From Erysipelotrichaceae bacterium (GTDB taxonomy: Bacteria; Bacillota_I; Bacilli_A; Erysipelotrichales; Erysipelotrichaceae), in assembly GCA_024681275.1 (NCBI GenBank), contig JAILBD010000148.1:1-43664 (forward strand): a stretch of 43,664 nt of DNA, in the 5' to 3' direction. Under the pieces are notes generated by a model, which was not told the origin of the DNA, ran no database searches, and was given only the letters and a program-made list of their open reading frames with translations. Position 1 is the stretch's first letter. Every line of letters begins with the position of its first letter. This document shows positions 18,314-27,246 of this stretch, piece after piece. The translations under genes were made by a program, and so were the position numbers.

Positions 18314-19789
18314 ATGAATAATTTAAATATCGAAATGACGAAAGCCCCCAAAAGGCCGATCAAGGTAGTACAGTACGGCGGAGGCAATTTTCTGCGCGCC
18401 TTTGTCGATTATTTCTTCGATCTGGCAAATGAGAAGGGCTTGTTCAATGGCAGTGTTGCGATCGTAGAGTCGCTGGAATTCAGCAATGTCGATCGTTTCA
18501 AGAGCCAGGATTGTCAGTATACGCTGCAGCTCAGAGGAAAGGTGAATGGCGAGGAGTATGTCGAGACCAGAGTCATCACTTCTTTGGCCAAGGCGGTGAC
18601 GGTCTTCCATGATTTTGATGAATATATGGCTCTGGCAAGGGAACCGGAACTCAGATTCTTCGTTTCCAATACGACGGAAGCGGGTATCGTCTTCAATGAG
18701 AACGATACTTTTGAAGATAAGTTCCATGTCACGTTCCCGGCCAAGCTGACGCAGTTCCTCTATGAAAGATACACTGTTTTTAACGGCGATCATGACAAGG
18801 GTCTGATCATGCTGCCGGTGGAGCTGATCGATGACAATGGCATCGTTTTACGCAAATACGTGCTGGATTACATCGATCTGTGGAAACTTGAGGAAGGTTT
18901 CAGGAAGTGGGTCGAGGATGACTGCGTCTTTACCAGCACCCTGGTCGACCGCATCGTCCCGGGTTTCCCGAGAGATGAAAAGGATGAGATCTGCGCGAAG
19001 CTGGGTTACAACGACGATCTTCTGGATACGGCGGAACCGTTCGCGTTGTGGGTCATCGAATCACCGAAGGACATCTCGGCTGAACTGCCTCTGGACAAGG
19101 CTCTGGAGGGCAAGGCCGGCATGAACATCATCTTCACGGACAATCAGAAGCCTTACAAGCAAAGAAAGGTCAGGATCCTCAACGGCGCTCACACATCCTT
19201 CGTTCTGGCGTCCTATCTGATGGGCCACGACACGGTCAAGGAGTCCATGGATGATGAGCTGGTCAGGAATTTCATGAACGAGACGATCTTTGACGAGATC
19301 ATCCCGACGCTGACTTTGCCGAAAGAGGAACTGGAAGAGTTTGCGGCAGCTGTCGTGGACCGTTTCAACAATCCGTTCATCAAACACGCCCTGCTGTCGA
19401 TCTCTCTGAATTCCGTCTCCAAGTGGAGAGCCAGATGCATGCCTTCGCTGCTGGGTTATGTCGAGAAGTTTGGCAAGCTGCCTAAGGATCTGACATTCTC
19501 GATCGCGGCCCTGCTGGCTTTCTATAAGGGAAGTCAGATCAAAGAAGGCGCTTTGATCGGCGATCGCAATGGCGAAGAGTACAAGATCATGGATGATGCC
19601 GATGTCCTGGAGTTCTTCAAGGAGAATTCAGGTCTTCCTTCAAGGGATCTGGCAGAGAAGTATCTGTCCAATGAGAAGTTCCACGGCCAGGATCTGACGA
19701 AGGTCCCGGGTCTGCTGGATGAGGTCGCCAAAGATCTGGAACAGATCAGGACACTTGGCGCCCGTCAGGCAATGGAGAATCTCAGATGA
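18314..19789 (+). CDS. uxaB: Tagaturonate reductase (altronate oxidoreductase)
   Basis: This 491-residue mannitol dehydrogenase-family enzyme reduces D-tagaturonate to D-altronate with NADH in the cytoplasm. The NAD-binding motif QYGGGNFLRAF lies at the N terminus and the KVRILNGAHTS catalytic segment is typical of UxaB. Fructuronate reductase (UxuB) is a close relative, but the adjacent altronate dehydratase supports UxaB. The ATG at 18314 follows GAGGAG; an upstream in-frame ATG at 18254 would include the promoter. It opens a tightly packed operon and its stop overlaps uxaA (ATGA at 19786-19789). Confidence 0.93.
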   Translation: MNNLNIEMTKAPKRPIKVVQYGGGNFLRAFVDYFFDLANEKGLFNGSVAIVESLEFSNVDRFKSQDCQYTLQLRGKVNGEEYVETRVITSLAKAVTVFHDFDEYMALAREPELRFFVSNTTEAGIVFNENDTFEDKFHVTFPAKLTQFLYERYTVFNGDHDKGLIMLPVELIDDNGIVLRKYVLDYIDLWKLEEGFRKWVEDDCVFTSTLVDRIVPGFPRDEKDEICAKLGYNDDLLDTAEPFALWVIESPKDISAELPLDKALEGKAGMNIIFTDNQKPYKQRKVRILNGAHTSFVLASYLMGHDTVKESMDDELVRNFMNETIFDEIIPTLTLPKEELEEFAAAVVDRFNNPFIKHALLSISLNSVSKWRARCMPSLLGYVEKFGKLPKDLTFSIAALLAFYKGSQIKEGALIGDRNGEEYKIMDDADVLEFFKENSGLPSRDLAEKYLSNEKFHGQDLTKVPGLLDEVAKDLEQIRTLGARQAMENLR

Positions 19790-21264
19790 AGAAATATATC
19801 AGGATCAATGATAACGACAATGTAGCGGTCGCTCTGGTACCGCTGAAAGCGGGTTTTGAGCTGGCTGACGGCACGGTTCTGAATGAGGACATCGAGCTTG
19901 GTCACAAGGTCGCTTTGAAGGACATCAAGGCCGGTGAGCCGATCATCAAGTATGACAACCTGATCGGCTTAGCGACCAGCGACATTTCCAGAGGTGATCA
20001 CGTCCATACCCACAATATCAAGACTTCTTTAGGCGCGGATGATGAATATGTCTACGAGCCTGTTTCCTATCAGGATCCAAGAGTCGAAGAGGATCACTGG
20101 CAGGGCTATCTGAGAAAGGATGGCAGGGCCGGTGTGCGCAATGAGATCTGGATCATCCCGACGGTCGGCTGTGTCAACTCGATCGTCAAGAGGATGGAGT
20201 CTCTGGCCAGGGAATATGTTTCAGGAAGTCTCGAGGATATCGTCGCTTTCAATCACCCGTATGGCTGCAGCCAGATGGGTGATGACCAGGAGAATACCAG
20301 GCAGATCCTGGCGGATCTGATTGGTCATCCCAATGCCGGCGGCGTCCTGGTGGTCGGATTGGGCTGCGAGAACTCGAATATCGAGGAGATCAGGAAGCAC
20401 ATGGGTGACTATGATCCGGAAAGAGTCCGTTTCATGGTCTGTCAGGAACACGAGGATGAAGTGGAATACGGGCTTGGCATCCTGAAGGAGCTGAGCGAAT
20501 ATGTCAAAGGTTTCCATCGCGAGAGCCTTTCGACGGATAAGCTGGTCATCGGTCTCAAGTGCGGTGGATCCGATGGCTTGAGCGGCATTTCGGCGAACCC
20601 GACGGTCGGCCGTTTCTCCGATATCCTGATCGCAAAGGGCGGTACGACGATACTGACGGAGGTCCCGGAGATGTTCGGTGCCGAGCAGCTGCTGATGAAC
20701 CGCGCGATCAATGAGGAGGTCTTCGGCAAGACGGTCGCCCTGATCAACAATTTCAAGAATTATTTCCGCAGCAATCACCAGACCATCTATGAGAATCCTT
20801 CCCCGGGCAACAAGAAGGGCGGCATCTCGACGCTGGAGGACAAGTCCAACGGCTGTGTCCAGAAGTCCGGTTCGGCCAGGGTCAGCGATGTCCTGGAGTA
20901 TGGCGATACCGTCAAGACGAAGGGCCTCAATCTGCTGAGTGCCCCGGGCAATGACCTGGTGGCTTCGACAGCGCTGGCTGCTGCCGGTGCGCAGATCGTC
21001 CTGTTCACGACGGGCAGAGGCACACCGTTTGCTTCACCGGTGCCGACGGTCAAGATCTCTTCCAATACGAGACTTTATGAAAAGAAGAAGAACTGGATCG
21101 ATTTCAACGCCGGCGAGCTGGTCGATGATGAGGATGTCGATCTGGATAAGATCGGTCATAAACTGTATGATCTGGTCATCGAGACCGCTTCGGGCAAACT
21201 GGTCAAGGCGGAAGAGGAAGGCTACCACGACCTGGCGATCTTCAAGCAGGGCGTGACACTGTAG
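19786..21264 (+). CDS. uxaA: Altronate dehydratase
   Basis: This is a 492-residue full-length UxaA. An N-terminal SAF domain (about 1-90, with GDHVHTHN) is followed by the catalytic domain with KDGRAGVRNEIWIIPTVGCV, FNHPYGCSQ, GLGCEN and KCGGSDGLSG. It converts D-altronate to 2-keto-3-deoxygluconate (KDG) using iron. Galactarate dehydratase (GarD) has a similar plan, but the partner uxaB makes altronate the likely substrate. It overlaps uxaB by four bases and lies 13 bases before kduI. Confidence 0.94.
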   Translation: MKKYIRINDNDNVAVALVPLKAGFELADGTVLNEDIELGHKVALKDIKAGEPIIKYDNLIGLATSDISRGDHVHTHNIKTSLGADDEYVYEPVSYQDPRVEEDHWQGYLRKDGRAGVRNEIWIIPTVGCVNSIVKRMESLAREYVSGSLEDIVAFNHPYGCSQMGDDQENTRQILADLIGHPNAGGVLVVGLGCENSNIEEIRKHMGDYDPERVRFMVCQEHEDEVEYGLGILKELSEYVKGFHRESLSTDKLVIGLKCGGSDGLSGISANPTVGRFSDILIAKGGTTILTEVPEMFGAEQLLMNRAINEEVFGKTVALINNFKNYFRSNHQTIYENPSPGNKKGGISTLEDKSNGCVQKSGSARVSDVLEYGDTVKTKGLNLLSAPGNDLVASTALAAAGAQIVLFTTGRGTPFASPVPTVKISSNTRLYEKKKNWIDFNAGELVDDEDVDLDKIGHKLYDLVIETASGKLVKAEEEGYHDLAIFKQGVTL

Positions 21265-21277
21265 AAAGGAATATCAC

Positions 21278-22108
21278 ATGGAATTAAGAACTGCATGTTC
21301 ACCAAAAGATGCGAAACACTATGATACCGACCGTATGCGGGAAGAGTTTCTGATCCAGGATCTTTTCAAGGAGAATGAGATCAAGTATGTCTATTCCCAC
21401 ATCGACCGCATCATCACCGGCGGCTGCAAGCCTGTCGGTCAGAAGCTGAAGATCGAAGCGGGTGATGAGCTGCGTGCCGAATACTTCCTGGAGAGAAGGG
21501 AAATGGGCATCTTCAATATCGGCGGTCCCGGAAAGGTCACTGTCGATGGCACAGAATATGTGCTTCGTTACAAGGATGCCATCTATGTCGGCAGAGGTTC
21601 CAGAGACGTCGTTCTGGAGTCTGTCGATGACGATGAGCCGGCCAAGTTCTATTTCAATTCCTGCCCGGCGCACAAGGAATATCCGACAGCCCTGATCCAT
21701 CCGGAGGATGTCTTCACCAGAGAGCTCGGTTCAGCCGAATACAGCAATCACCGCATCCTGCGCAGATACATCGTGCCGGGTCAGGTGGAGTCCTGCCAGC
21801 TGGTCATGGGCATGACGACGCTTTGCGAGGGCAGTGTCTGGAACACGATGCCTTGTCATACGCATGACAGGCGCATGGAAGTCTATCTCTACTTCGAACT
21901 GGGCAAGGATGATGTCGTCTTCCATCTCTGGGGCGAGCCTACCGAGACAAGGCATATCGTCATGCGCAATGAGGAAGCTGTTATTTCGCCTTCCTGGTCC
22001 ATCCACAGCGCCAGCGCCACCAAGAACTACACGTTCATCTGGGGCATGTGCGGCGAGAATCAGGAATTTGATGACATGGATAATGTCGCTATGACGGATC
22101 TGAGATAA
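21278..22108 (+). CDS. kduI: 5-dehydro-4-deoxy-D-glucuronate isomerase
   Basis: This 276-residue cupin isomerises 5-keto-4-deoxyuronate (DKI), formed from unsaturated galacturonate, to DKII. The zinc ligands are visible: His194 and His196 in CHTH, Glu201 and His243, two residues earlier than the E. coli set. Length is that of the family. AAAGGA lies before the ATG. In this locus the substrate would come from the GH105 enzyme or from imported lyase products. Confidence 0.95.
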   Translation: MELRTACSPKDAKHYDTDRMREEFLIQDLFKENEIKYVYSHIDRIITGGCKPVGQKLKIEAGDELRAEYFLERREMGIFNIGGPGKVTVDGTEYVLRYKDAIYVGRGSRDVVLESVDDDEPAKFYFNSCPAHKEYPTALIHPEDVFTRELGSAEYSNHRILRRYIVPGQVESCQLVMGMTTLCEGSVWNTMPCHTHDRRMEVYLYFELGKDDVVFHLWGEPTETRHIVMRNEEAVISPSWSIHSASATKNYTFIWGMCGENQEFDDMDNVAMTDLR

Positions 22109-22115
22109 GGTCGTC

Positions 22116-23108
22116 ATGAGCGATCTCATATTTTCTTTAAATATCGTGATGCCTATGGCCATTCTGTTGGCCATAGGCTATCTCTTCAAGCGCATCGGTC
22201 TGATGAACGATGCTTTTCTTGCATCCGGGAAGAAGCTCTGTTTCTATGTCCTGCTTTCCTGTTCCCTGTTCAAGAACCTCTATGATTCGACTTTGGATGT
22301 GATCCCGGTGGGTTTCATCGCTTTCGTCGTGGTCATGATCTTTTTTGAGGCTTTGATCTGCGTCTTTGTGGCGAAGGCACTGGCTGAGAAGAGGAACGAG
22401 ATCGGAGTCATCATTCAGGGCGGTTTCCGTTCCAACTTCGCCTATATCGGCATCCCTCTGGCTTCGATGTTCTTCACCGATCCGGCGATGCTGCAAAGGA
22501 CGAGTTCGGAGATCTCTCTGGTCTCCATCTTCACGATCCCGCTTTTCAATGTGCTGGCGGTCGTGGCACTGATGGCTTATTCAGATGACAAAGATGATAC
22601 AGACTTTTTGAAGAGGTCGCTTTCCGGGATCCTGAAGAATCCCTGCATCATCTCTATCTTCTGCGGTATCCTGGTCCTGCTGTTCAGGCTGATCGTGCCT
22701 TCCGGCGCTTTTTTCGTCCGGAACAGTCTTCCTTTCATTTATAAAGTTTTGGGATATCTGGCTTCGATGTCGACGCCGTTCTCTTTCCTGCTGGTGGGAG
22801 CGAGCCTTGACTTCTCGCACAGCGTGGCCAATATCCGCAAGCTGTCGGCGGTGGTGGCGTTGAGAGACCTCATCCTGCCGGGTGTCGTCCTGTTTATAGC
22901 GTATCTGTTCCATGCGGCGGATGCGGTGGAATACGCCATCCTGGTCTCGGTCTTTGCGTCGCCGACGGCTGTTTCCAGCGCGATCATGGCTGCGGAGATG
23001 GGCGGGGACAGGCGGCTTGCCGATGAGATCGTCGTCTATACGACGCTGTTTTCCATGTTCAGTCTGCTGATCATCATATATTGTTTGAAAATGACGGGGT
23101 GTTTATGA
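22116..23108 (+). CDS. AEC family membrane transporter
   Basis: This 330-residue protein has about ten hydrophobic segments with the auxin-efflux-carrier (AEC) layout: an N-terminal VMPMAILLAIGYLFKRIGL, a central loop with SDDKDD, and a C-terminal FASPTAVSSAIMAAEMGGD. Bacterial members move small carboxylates such as malate. Its place between kduI and a sugar isomerase suggests a uronate-derived acid, or export of an end product; neither can be shown here. It follows kduI by 7 bases and overlaps the next gene by four. Confidence 0.85.
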   Translation: MSDLIFSLNIVMPMAILLAIGYLFKRIGLMNDAFLASGKKLCFYVLLSCSLFKNLYDSTLDVIPVGFIAFVVVMIFFEALICVFVAKALAEKRNEIGVIIQGGFRSNFAYIGIPLASMFFTDPAMLQRTSSEISLVSIFTIPLFNVLAVVALMAYSDDKDDTDFLKRSLSGILKNPCIISIFCGILVLLFRLIVPSGAFFVRNSLPFIYKVLGYLASMSTPFSFLLVGASLDFSHSVANIRKLSAVVALRDLILPGVVLFIAYLFHAADAVEYAILVSVFASPTAVSSAIMAAEMGGDRRLADEIVVYTTLFSMFSLLIIIYCLKMTGCL

Positions 23109-23947
23109 GAATGAGATTAGGGATCAGAGGGCATGATCTGCCCGGTGCGCCATTTGACTCGATCGATGATTTCGTGTCGGGTTTCAAAGGCTTCGATCTG
23201 GATTGCCTTCAGCTGGTCTACAAGAAGGCTTTCAGGAATTTTGAAATGGATCCGGCTTTTCTGCTGGATCTTTCTGACAAACTGAAGAGGAACAAGATCG
23301 CTGTCGCCATGATCGGCGCGTATTTCAACATGATCCATCCGGATGAGAAGAAGCGTCTGGATGGCATCGAGTTCTTCAAACAGTGCATGGAGACGACTGT
23401 CGTCTTTGACTGTCCGCTGGTTGGTTCGGAGACGGGTTCCGCCAACGGCGACAAGTGGACCTACAATGAATACAATCACACGAAGGAGGCTTTCGACAGG
23501 GTCGTTGAGACCGTGAAGGGGCTCAGATACTACGGCCAGGCTTTCAAGGCCAGGCCGATCATCGAGGGGGCTTATGCCCATACCGTCTATTGTCCGGATC
23601 TGCTGGATGAGCTGACGGATGTGACGGGGATAGAGGATGTGACGGTCGATGTCTACAATTATCTGAATATCGATAATTACAGGGAGGCAGATCAGATCTT
23701 CGATCGCTGCATGGATCTTTTCGGGAAGAGGATCAGAGTCTTCCATGTCAAGGATTTCAATGTGCAGGACGGGAAGCTCGTTCAGTGCGGGATCGGACAG
23801 GGCATCATGAACTGGCCGTATTTCATCTCGCGGATCAGAAAGGAAACACCGGATGCCGCGCTCATCCTGGAGGGCGTTACCGGTGATGATATAGGACCAT
23901 CGATCGGATATATTAGGAGGTTGACAGATGGATCAGAGGATCAATAA
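23105..23947 (+). CDS. Sugar phosphate isomerase/epimerase-like TIM barrel
   Basis: This 280-residue protein is of the xylose isomerase-like/AP endonuclease 2 fold. The probable metal ligands sit at barrel strand ends: Glu in PIIEGAYAH, Asp in VTVDVYNY, His in FHVKDF and Glu in LILEG. The exact reaction is unknown; family members isomerise or epimerise sugars and keto acids. The ATG at 23105 overlaps the AEC stop (ATGA). A second ATG two codons on is also possible. It overlaps the GH105 gene by 20 bases. In a pectin operon it may handle a minor sugar acid. Confidence 0.75.
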   Translation: MRMRLGIRGHDLPGAPFDSIDDFVSGFKGFDLDCLQLVYKKAFRNFEMDPAFLLDLSDKLKRNKIAVAMIGAYFNMIHPDEKKRLDGIEFFKQCMETTVVFDCPLVGSETGSANGDKWTYNEYNHTKEAFDRVVETVKGLRYYGQAFKARPIIEGAYAHTVYCPDLLDELTDVTGIEDVTVDVYNYLNIDNYREADQIFDRCMDLFGKRIRVFHVKDFNVQDGKLVQCGIGQGIMNWPYFISRIRKETPDAALILEGVTGDDIGPSIGYIRRLTDGSEDQ

Positions 23948-24962
23948 GTATATCGACAAGTATATGGAGTATTTCACTCCTTATAAGAAGGGTGTCTGGT
24001 GTTATGAGGATGGCATCCTGATGACGGCGATCTATGACATGTACAAGGCGACCGGCGAGAGGAAATACCGGGATTTCGTCTATAGATTCTATGATGGCAT
24101 GATCTCCGGGGATGGCGTCATCAGCCGCTATGAGCCGGAAAAGTATTCGATCGATGACGTGTGTCCGGGCATCGGTCTGATGAAGCTCTATCGCGATGAA
24201 CCGGAGGAGAGGTTCAGGAAGGCACTGGATGCGATGTATGAACAGATGCAGCATCATCCAAGGACGAAAGAAGGATCTTTCTGGCACAAGCAGATCTATC
24301 CGAATCAGGTCTGGATGGATGGCATCTACATGGGCGTCCTTTATGTGGCGATGTATGCGAAGCAGTTCGGCATCGAGGAGGCCAAGGAGGATGTCGATCA
24401 TCAGCTGCATACGCTGGTGAAGAGGCTCTATGATGAGGACAGGAAACTCTTCGTCCATGCCTATGATGAGGCAAAGGTCATGCAGTGGGCGGACAAAGAG
24501 ACGGGCAAGTCGCCAAACGTCTGGGCGAGGGCCTGCGGCTGGGTCATGATGGCTGCCGTGGACATCTATGAGGAGCTGGGCCTGGATATCTGCAAGGAGA
24601 TCCTGGACAAGGAGATAGAGGGGCTGAGGCCGTATCTTGAGGATGGCATGCTGTACCAGCTGGTCGATATCCGAAGGGAGCACAATTACCTGGAGACTTC
24701 CGGTTCGGTCATGATGGCTTATGCGATCTTCAAGGGCAAGAGACTGGGCATGATCGAAGATGATGCCTTGGGCCATGAGGTCTTCGATACCGTCCTGAAC
24801 AAACAGTTCGACGGACGCAATCTCTACAATATCTGCCAGGTCGGCGGTCTGGACAACTACAAGAGGGATGGTTCTTTCGAATACTACATGTCGGAGAACA
24901 TCTCGGTCAATGAGGTCAAGGGTGTGGCGCCATTCATCATGGCTTACAGCGAGGTCTGCTGA
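23928..24962 (+). CDS. GH105 unsaturated galacturonyl/rhamnogalacturonyl hydrolase
   Basis: This 344-residue alpha/alpha barrel of family GH105 (YteR/YesR type) has no signal peptide. The catalytic Asp is Asp131 in VWMDGIYMG, corresponding to YteR Asp143, and ARACGW and ETSGSVMMAYAI are family motifs. The enzyme hydrates the double bond of unsaturated uronyl residues at the non-reducing end of oligomers and releases the DKI precursor, which feeds KduI. AGGAGG precedes the start, which lies inside the upstream gene. It overlaps the esterase gene by one base. Confidence 0.92.
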   Translation: MDQRINKYIDKYMEYFTPYKKGVWCYEDGILMTAIYDMYKATGERKYRDFVYRFYDGMISGDGVISRYEPEKYSIDDVCPGIGLMKLYRDEPEERFRKALDAMYEQMQHHPRTKEGSFWHKQIYPNQVWMDGIYMGVLYVAMYAKQFGIEEAKEDVDHQLHTLVKRLYDEDRKLFVHAYDEAKVMQWADKETGKSPNVWARACGWVMMAAVDIYEELGLDICKEILDKEIEGLRPYLEDGMLYQLVDIRREHNYLETSGSVMMAYAIFKGKRLGMIEDDALGHEVFDTVLNKQFDGRNLYNICQVGGLDNYKRDGSFEYYMSENISVNEVKGVAPFIMAYSEVC

Positions 24963-25633
24963 TGAAGCTCATCTGCATGGGCGATTCCACGATGCAGTAT
25001 AATGACGAGACCACCTTTCCCCAGGTGGGCTGGCCGCAGGCATTGGAGGAGAAGCTGAACAAGGAGGTCCGTCTGATGAACTTCGCGAAGAACGGACGTT
25101 CCACCAGGACTTTCCTGGAGGAGGGGCGTTTCGAGGACGCATTGCGTTTCACGGACAGGGATTCGATCGTGCTGATCGAGTTCGGCCACAACGATGAACA
25201 CACACACAATCCGGAGCGCTATACCCGTCCGGACTTTGAATACAGACAGAATCTGCTTTACATGGTCTCTGAATGCAAGAAGAAGGGCGCCTATGTCCTT
25301 CTGCTGACACCGATCTACAGAAGGTGGTTCAAGGATGGAAAACTGGATATGAGCTGCCATGAGGGCTATCGCGAGGCGATGCTGAAGGTGGCACAGGATT
25401 CGGGCACGGATGTCGTCGACATGTGCGTCCTGACCAGAGACAAGCTGATCGAAACGGGTGAGAAGGACAGCAGGGAGTTTTTCATGAACTTCGATCCCGG
25501 TATCTATGAGAATTATCCGGATGGGATGGATGACAATACCCATCTCAGGATGAAGGGGGCTTACATGGTGAGAGACCTCTTCCTGCAGGCAGTCGGAAAT
25601 GATCCGCATTTCAAGGAGTACTTCAATGTTTAA
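24962..25633 (+). CDS. CE12-like rhamnogalacturonan acetylesterase (SGNH hydrolase)
   Basis: This 223-residue SGNH/GDSL esterase carries block I GDST with the nucleophile Ser9, block II around NFAKNGRSTRTF, block III GHND, and block V with Asp191 and His194 (DNTH). It resembles RhgT/YesT, which remove acetyl groups from rhamnogalacturonan fragments. There is no signal peptide, so it would act on imported oligomers. It shares one base with the GH105 stop and overlaps the GH28 start by eight bases. Confidence 0.88.
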   Translation: MKLICMGDSTMQYNDETTFPQVGWPQALEEKLNKEVRLMNFAKNGRSTRTFLEEGRFEDALRFTDRDSIVLIEFGHNDEHTHNPERYTRPDFEYRQNLLYMVSECKKKGAYVLLLTPIYRRWFKDGKLDMSCHEGYREAMLKVAQDSGTDVVDMCVLTRDKLIETGEKDSREFFMNFDPGIYENYPDGMDDNTHLRMKGAYMVRDLFLQAVGNDPHFKEYFNV

Positions 25634-27116
25634 TGTCATTCATGTTTCGCCGGTCTCAGTCAGTTTTGAGGCGGATGATGAGCGTCCTTACTATGCGACA
25701 GAGGCTTACGATGTCTATGTCGATGGGGTCTTCCATAGCCGGGAAGAGAGGAACGTCTTTTCTGTCTTTGGTCTGAAACCGGATACCGGGTATGAATTCA
25801 GGATCCGCGATCAGGTCATCAAGGCAAGGACGCTGCCTGTCAACAGGGTCTTTGATGTCCTGGAACATGGCGTCGTCGCCGATGGGAAGACGCTGAATAC
25901 CGGTAAGATCCAGGCTCTGCTGGATCAGTGCGATCATGATCTGATCGTGTTCAGAAAGGGCGACTACTATACCGGTCCGCTGATGGTCCGTTCCGATACC
26001 TGCTTGTATTTCGAGAAGGATGCCCAGCTGATCGGTTCCAATGTGCGCAGCGATTATCCGGTCATTCCCGCTTACAATGAGGATCATTCGGCGGTCAATG
26101 CTTCCTGGGAGGGAGAACCGAACGATTCTTTCATGTCGCTGATCACGTCTTTTGATTCGGAGAACATCATGATCGTCGGCGAGGGAACGCTCAACGGCAA
26201 TGCCGATCAGGCGGACTGGTGGGTCGATCACAGGACCAGAAGAGGTGCCTGGAGAGGGAACAATGTCTTCGTCAACCGCTGCCGGAATGTGGCTTTCGTC
26301 GGTCTGAACATCATCAATTCGCCGAGCTGGAACCTGCATCCTTTCTATTCGGATGATCTGGATTTCATCGATCTGACGCTCAGGTCGATACCGACGAGCC
26401 CGAATACGGATGGTTTCGATCCGGAAAGCTGCCGCAGGATGCGCCTGCTGGGGACGAGGATCTTCGTCGGCGATGACTGCGTGGCGATCAAGTCGGGCAA
26501 GAAGATCATGGCGGACGAGTTCTACCGTCCGACGGAAGACCTTGTCATCCGCAACTGTTTCATGGGTGACGGACACGGCGGGGTGGTCTTCGGTTCCGAG
26601 TCGAGCTGCGGCATCCGCAATGTCGATGTCTCAAAGTGCATCTTCAAGAACACGGACAGAGGTCTGCGCATCAAGACCAAGCGTGGCCGGGGAGACAAGG
26701 CGGTCATCGAGAACATCAATTTTGACAATATCCTGATGGATGGGGTCATGTCCTGCCTGGTGGTCAACATGTACTACTATCTGTCGCATGAGGGATACGA
26801 TGACTATGCCGACAGCAAGGACTTCCGTCCTGTTTCCGATATGACGCCGCATGTGGGAACTTTCCTGTTCAAGAACCTGAAGTGTCTCAATACCAAGGTC
26901 TGCGCCGGTTATTTCTACGGCCTTCCGGAGTCCAAGATCGACAAGATCATCCTGAAGGATATCGAGGTCACTTTCGATAAGGGATTCAGGGATCATGTGG
27001 CTCCGGCCATGATCTATGGTTGCGAAAAGCTGAACAATGCGTCGTTCTGTTTCTATAATGTCAGCCAGGTAGAGACGGATAACGTATCGGTGGAGGGTCA
27101 GCCGTTCAACGTCTGA
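25626..27116 (+). CDS. GH28 polygalacturonase, intracellular
   Basis: This is 496 residues. An N-terminal fibronectin-like region (about 1-75) precedes the right-handed beta helix. All GH28 signatures are present: NTD with Asp262, GDDC with Asp283/284, GHG at 316-318, and RIK at 348-350. There is no signal peptide, so it probably works as an exo-acting oligogalacturonidase in the cytoplasm, releasing GalA from imported chains. The ATG at 25626 overlaps the CE12 end; an upstream in-frame start at 25599 has no support. It is last of the first transcription block, and no terminator is visible after it. Confidence 0.92.
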   Translation: MFNVIHVSPVSVSFEADDERPYYATEAYDVYVDGVFHSREERNVFSVFGLKPDTGYEFRIRDQVIKARTLPVNRVFDVLEHGVVADGKTLNTGKIQALLDQCDHDLIVFRKGDYYTGPLMVRSDTCLYFEKDAQLIGSNVRSDYPVIPAYNEDHSAVNASWEGEPNDSFMSLITSFDSENIMIVGEGTLNGNADQADWWVDHRTRRGAWRGNNVFVNRCRNVAFVGLNIINSPSWNLHPFYSDDLDFIDLTLRSIPTSPNTDGFDPESCRRMRLLGTRIFVGDDCVAIKSGKKIMADEFYRPTEDLVIRNCFMGDGHGGVVFGSESSCGIRNVDVSKCIFKNTDRGLRIKTKRGRGDKAVIENINFDNILMDGVMSCLVVNMYYYLSHEGYDDYADSKDFRPVSDMTPHVGTFLFKNLKCLNTKVCAGYFYGLPESKIDKIILKDIEVTFDKGFRDHVAPAMIYGCEKLNNASFCFYNVSQVETDNVSVEGQPFNV

Positions 27117-27184
27117 CAGGATAGATTTCCAAAAGTCAATGATACATTTTTGAAAGTTTTATCACATTTTACAGCTTGGCAAGT

Positions 27185-27213
27185 TATAATAATATCGTAG
27201 TAAAGCGTTTTCA
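27185..27213 (+). promoter_or_regulatory. Promoter of the transport/KDG operon with cre-like site
   Basis: TATAAT (27185-27190) lies in the 130-bp gap with no clear -35. Just downstream, over the likely start site, GTAAAGCGTTTTCA (27200-27213) fits the CcpA cre consensus except for its first two bases, and keeps the central CG. It could also be the site of another LacI-family regulator. Such a site would repress by blocking early elongation. Confidence 0.5.
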
Positions 27214-27246
27214 AATTCTTTAAAAGAGGATAGAAAGGAACATAAT

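Noticed and set aside
18220..18387. Upstream extension of the metallophosphoesterase gene to an ATG at 18387
   Set aside because: It would run through the divergent uxaB promoter and into uxaB; the conserved family sequence starts after the GTG at 18219.
23913..24776. 287-codon open frame on the minus strand opposite GH105
   Set aside because: It lies wholly antisense to a gene with catalytic motifs; the protein is His/Ile/Asp-rich and has no ribosome binding site, as expected from codon bias of the real strand.
25656..26576. 306-codon open frame antisense to GH28
   Set aside because: The opposite strand carries all four GH28 signatures; the antisense product has no recognisable features.
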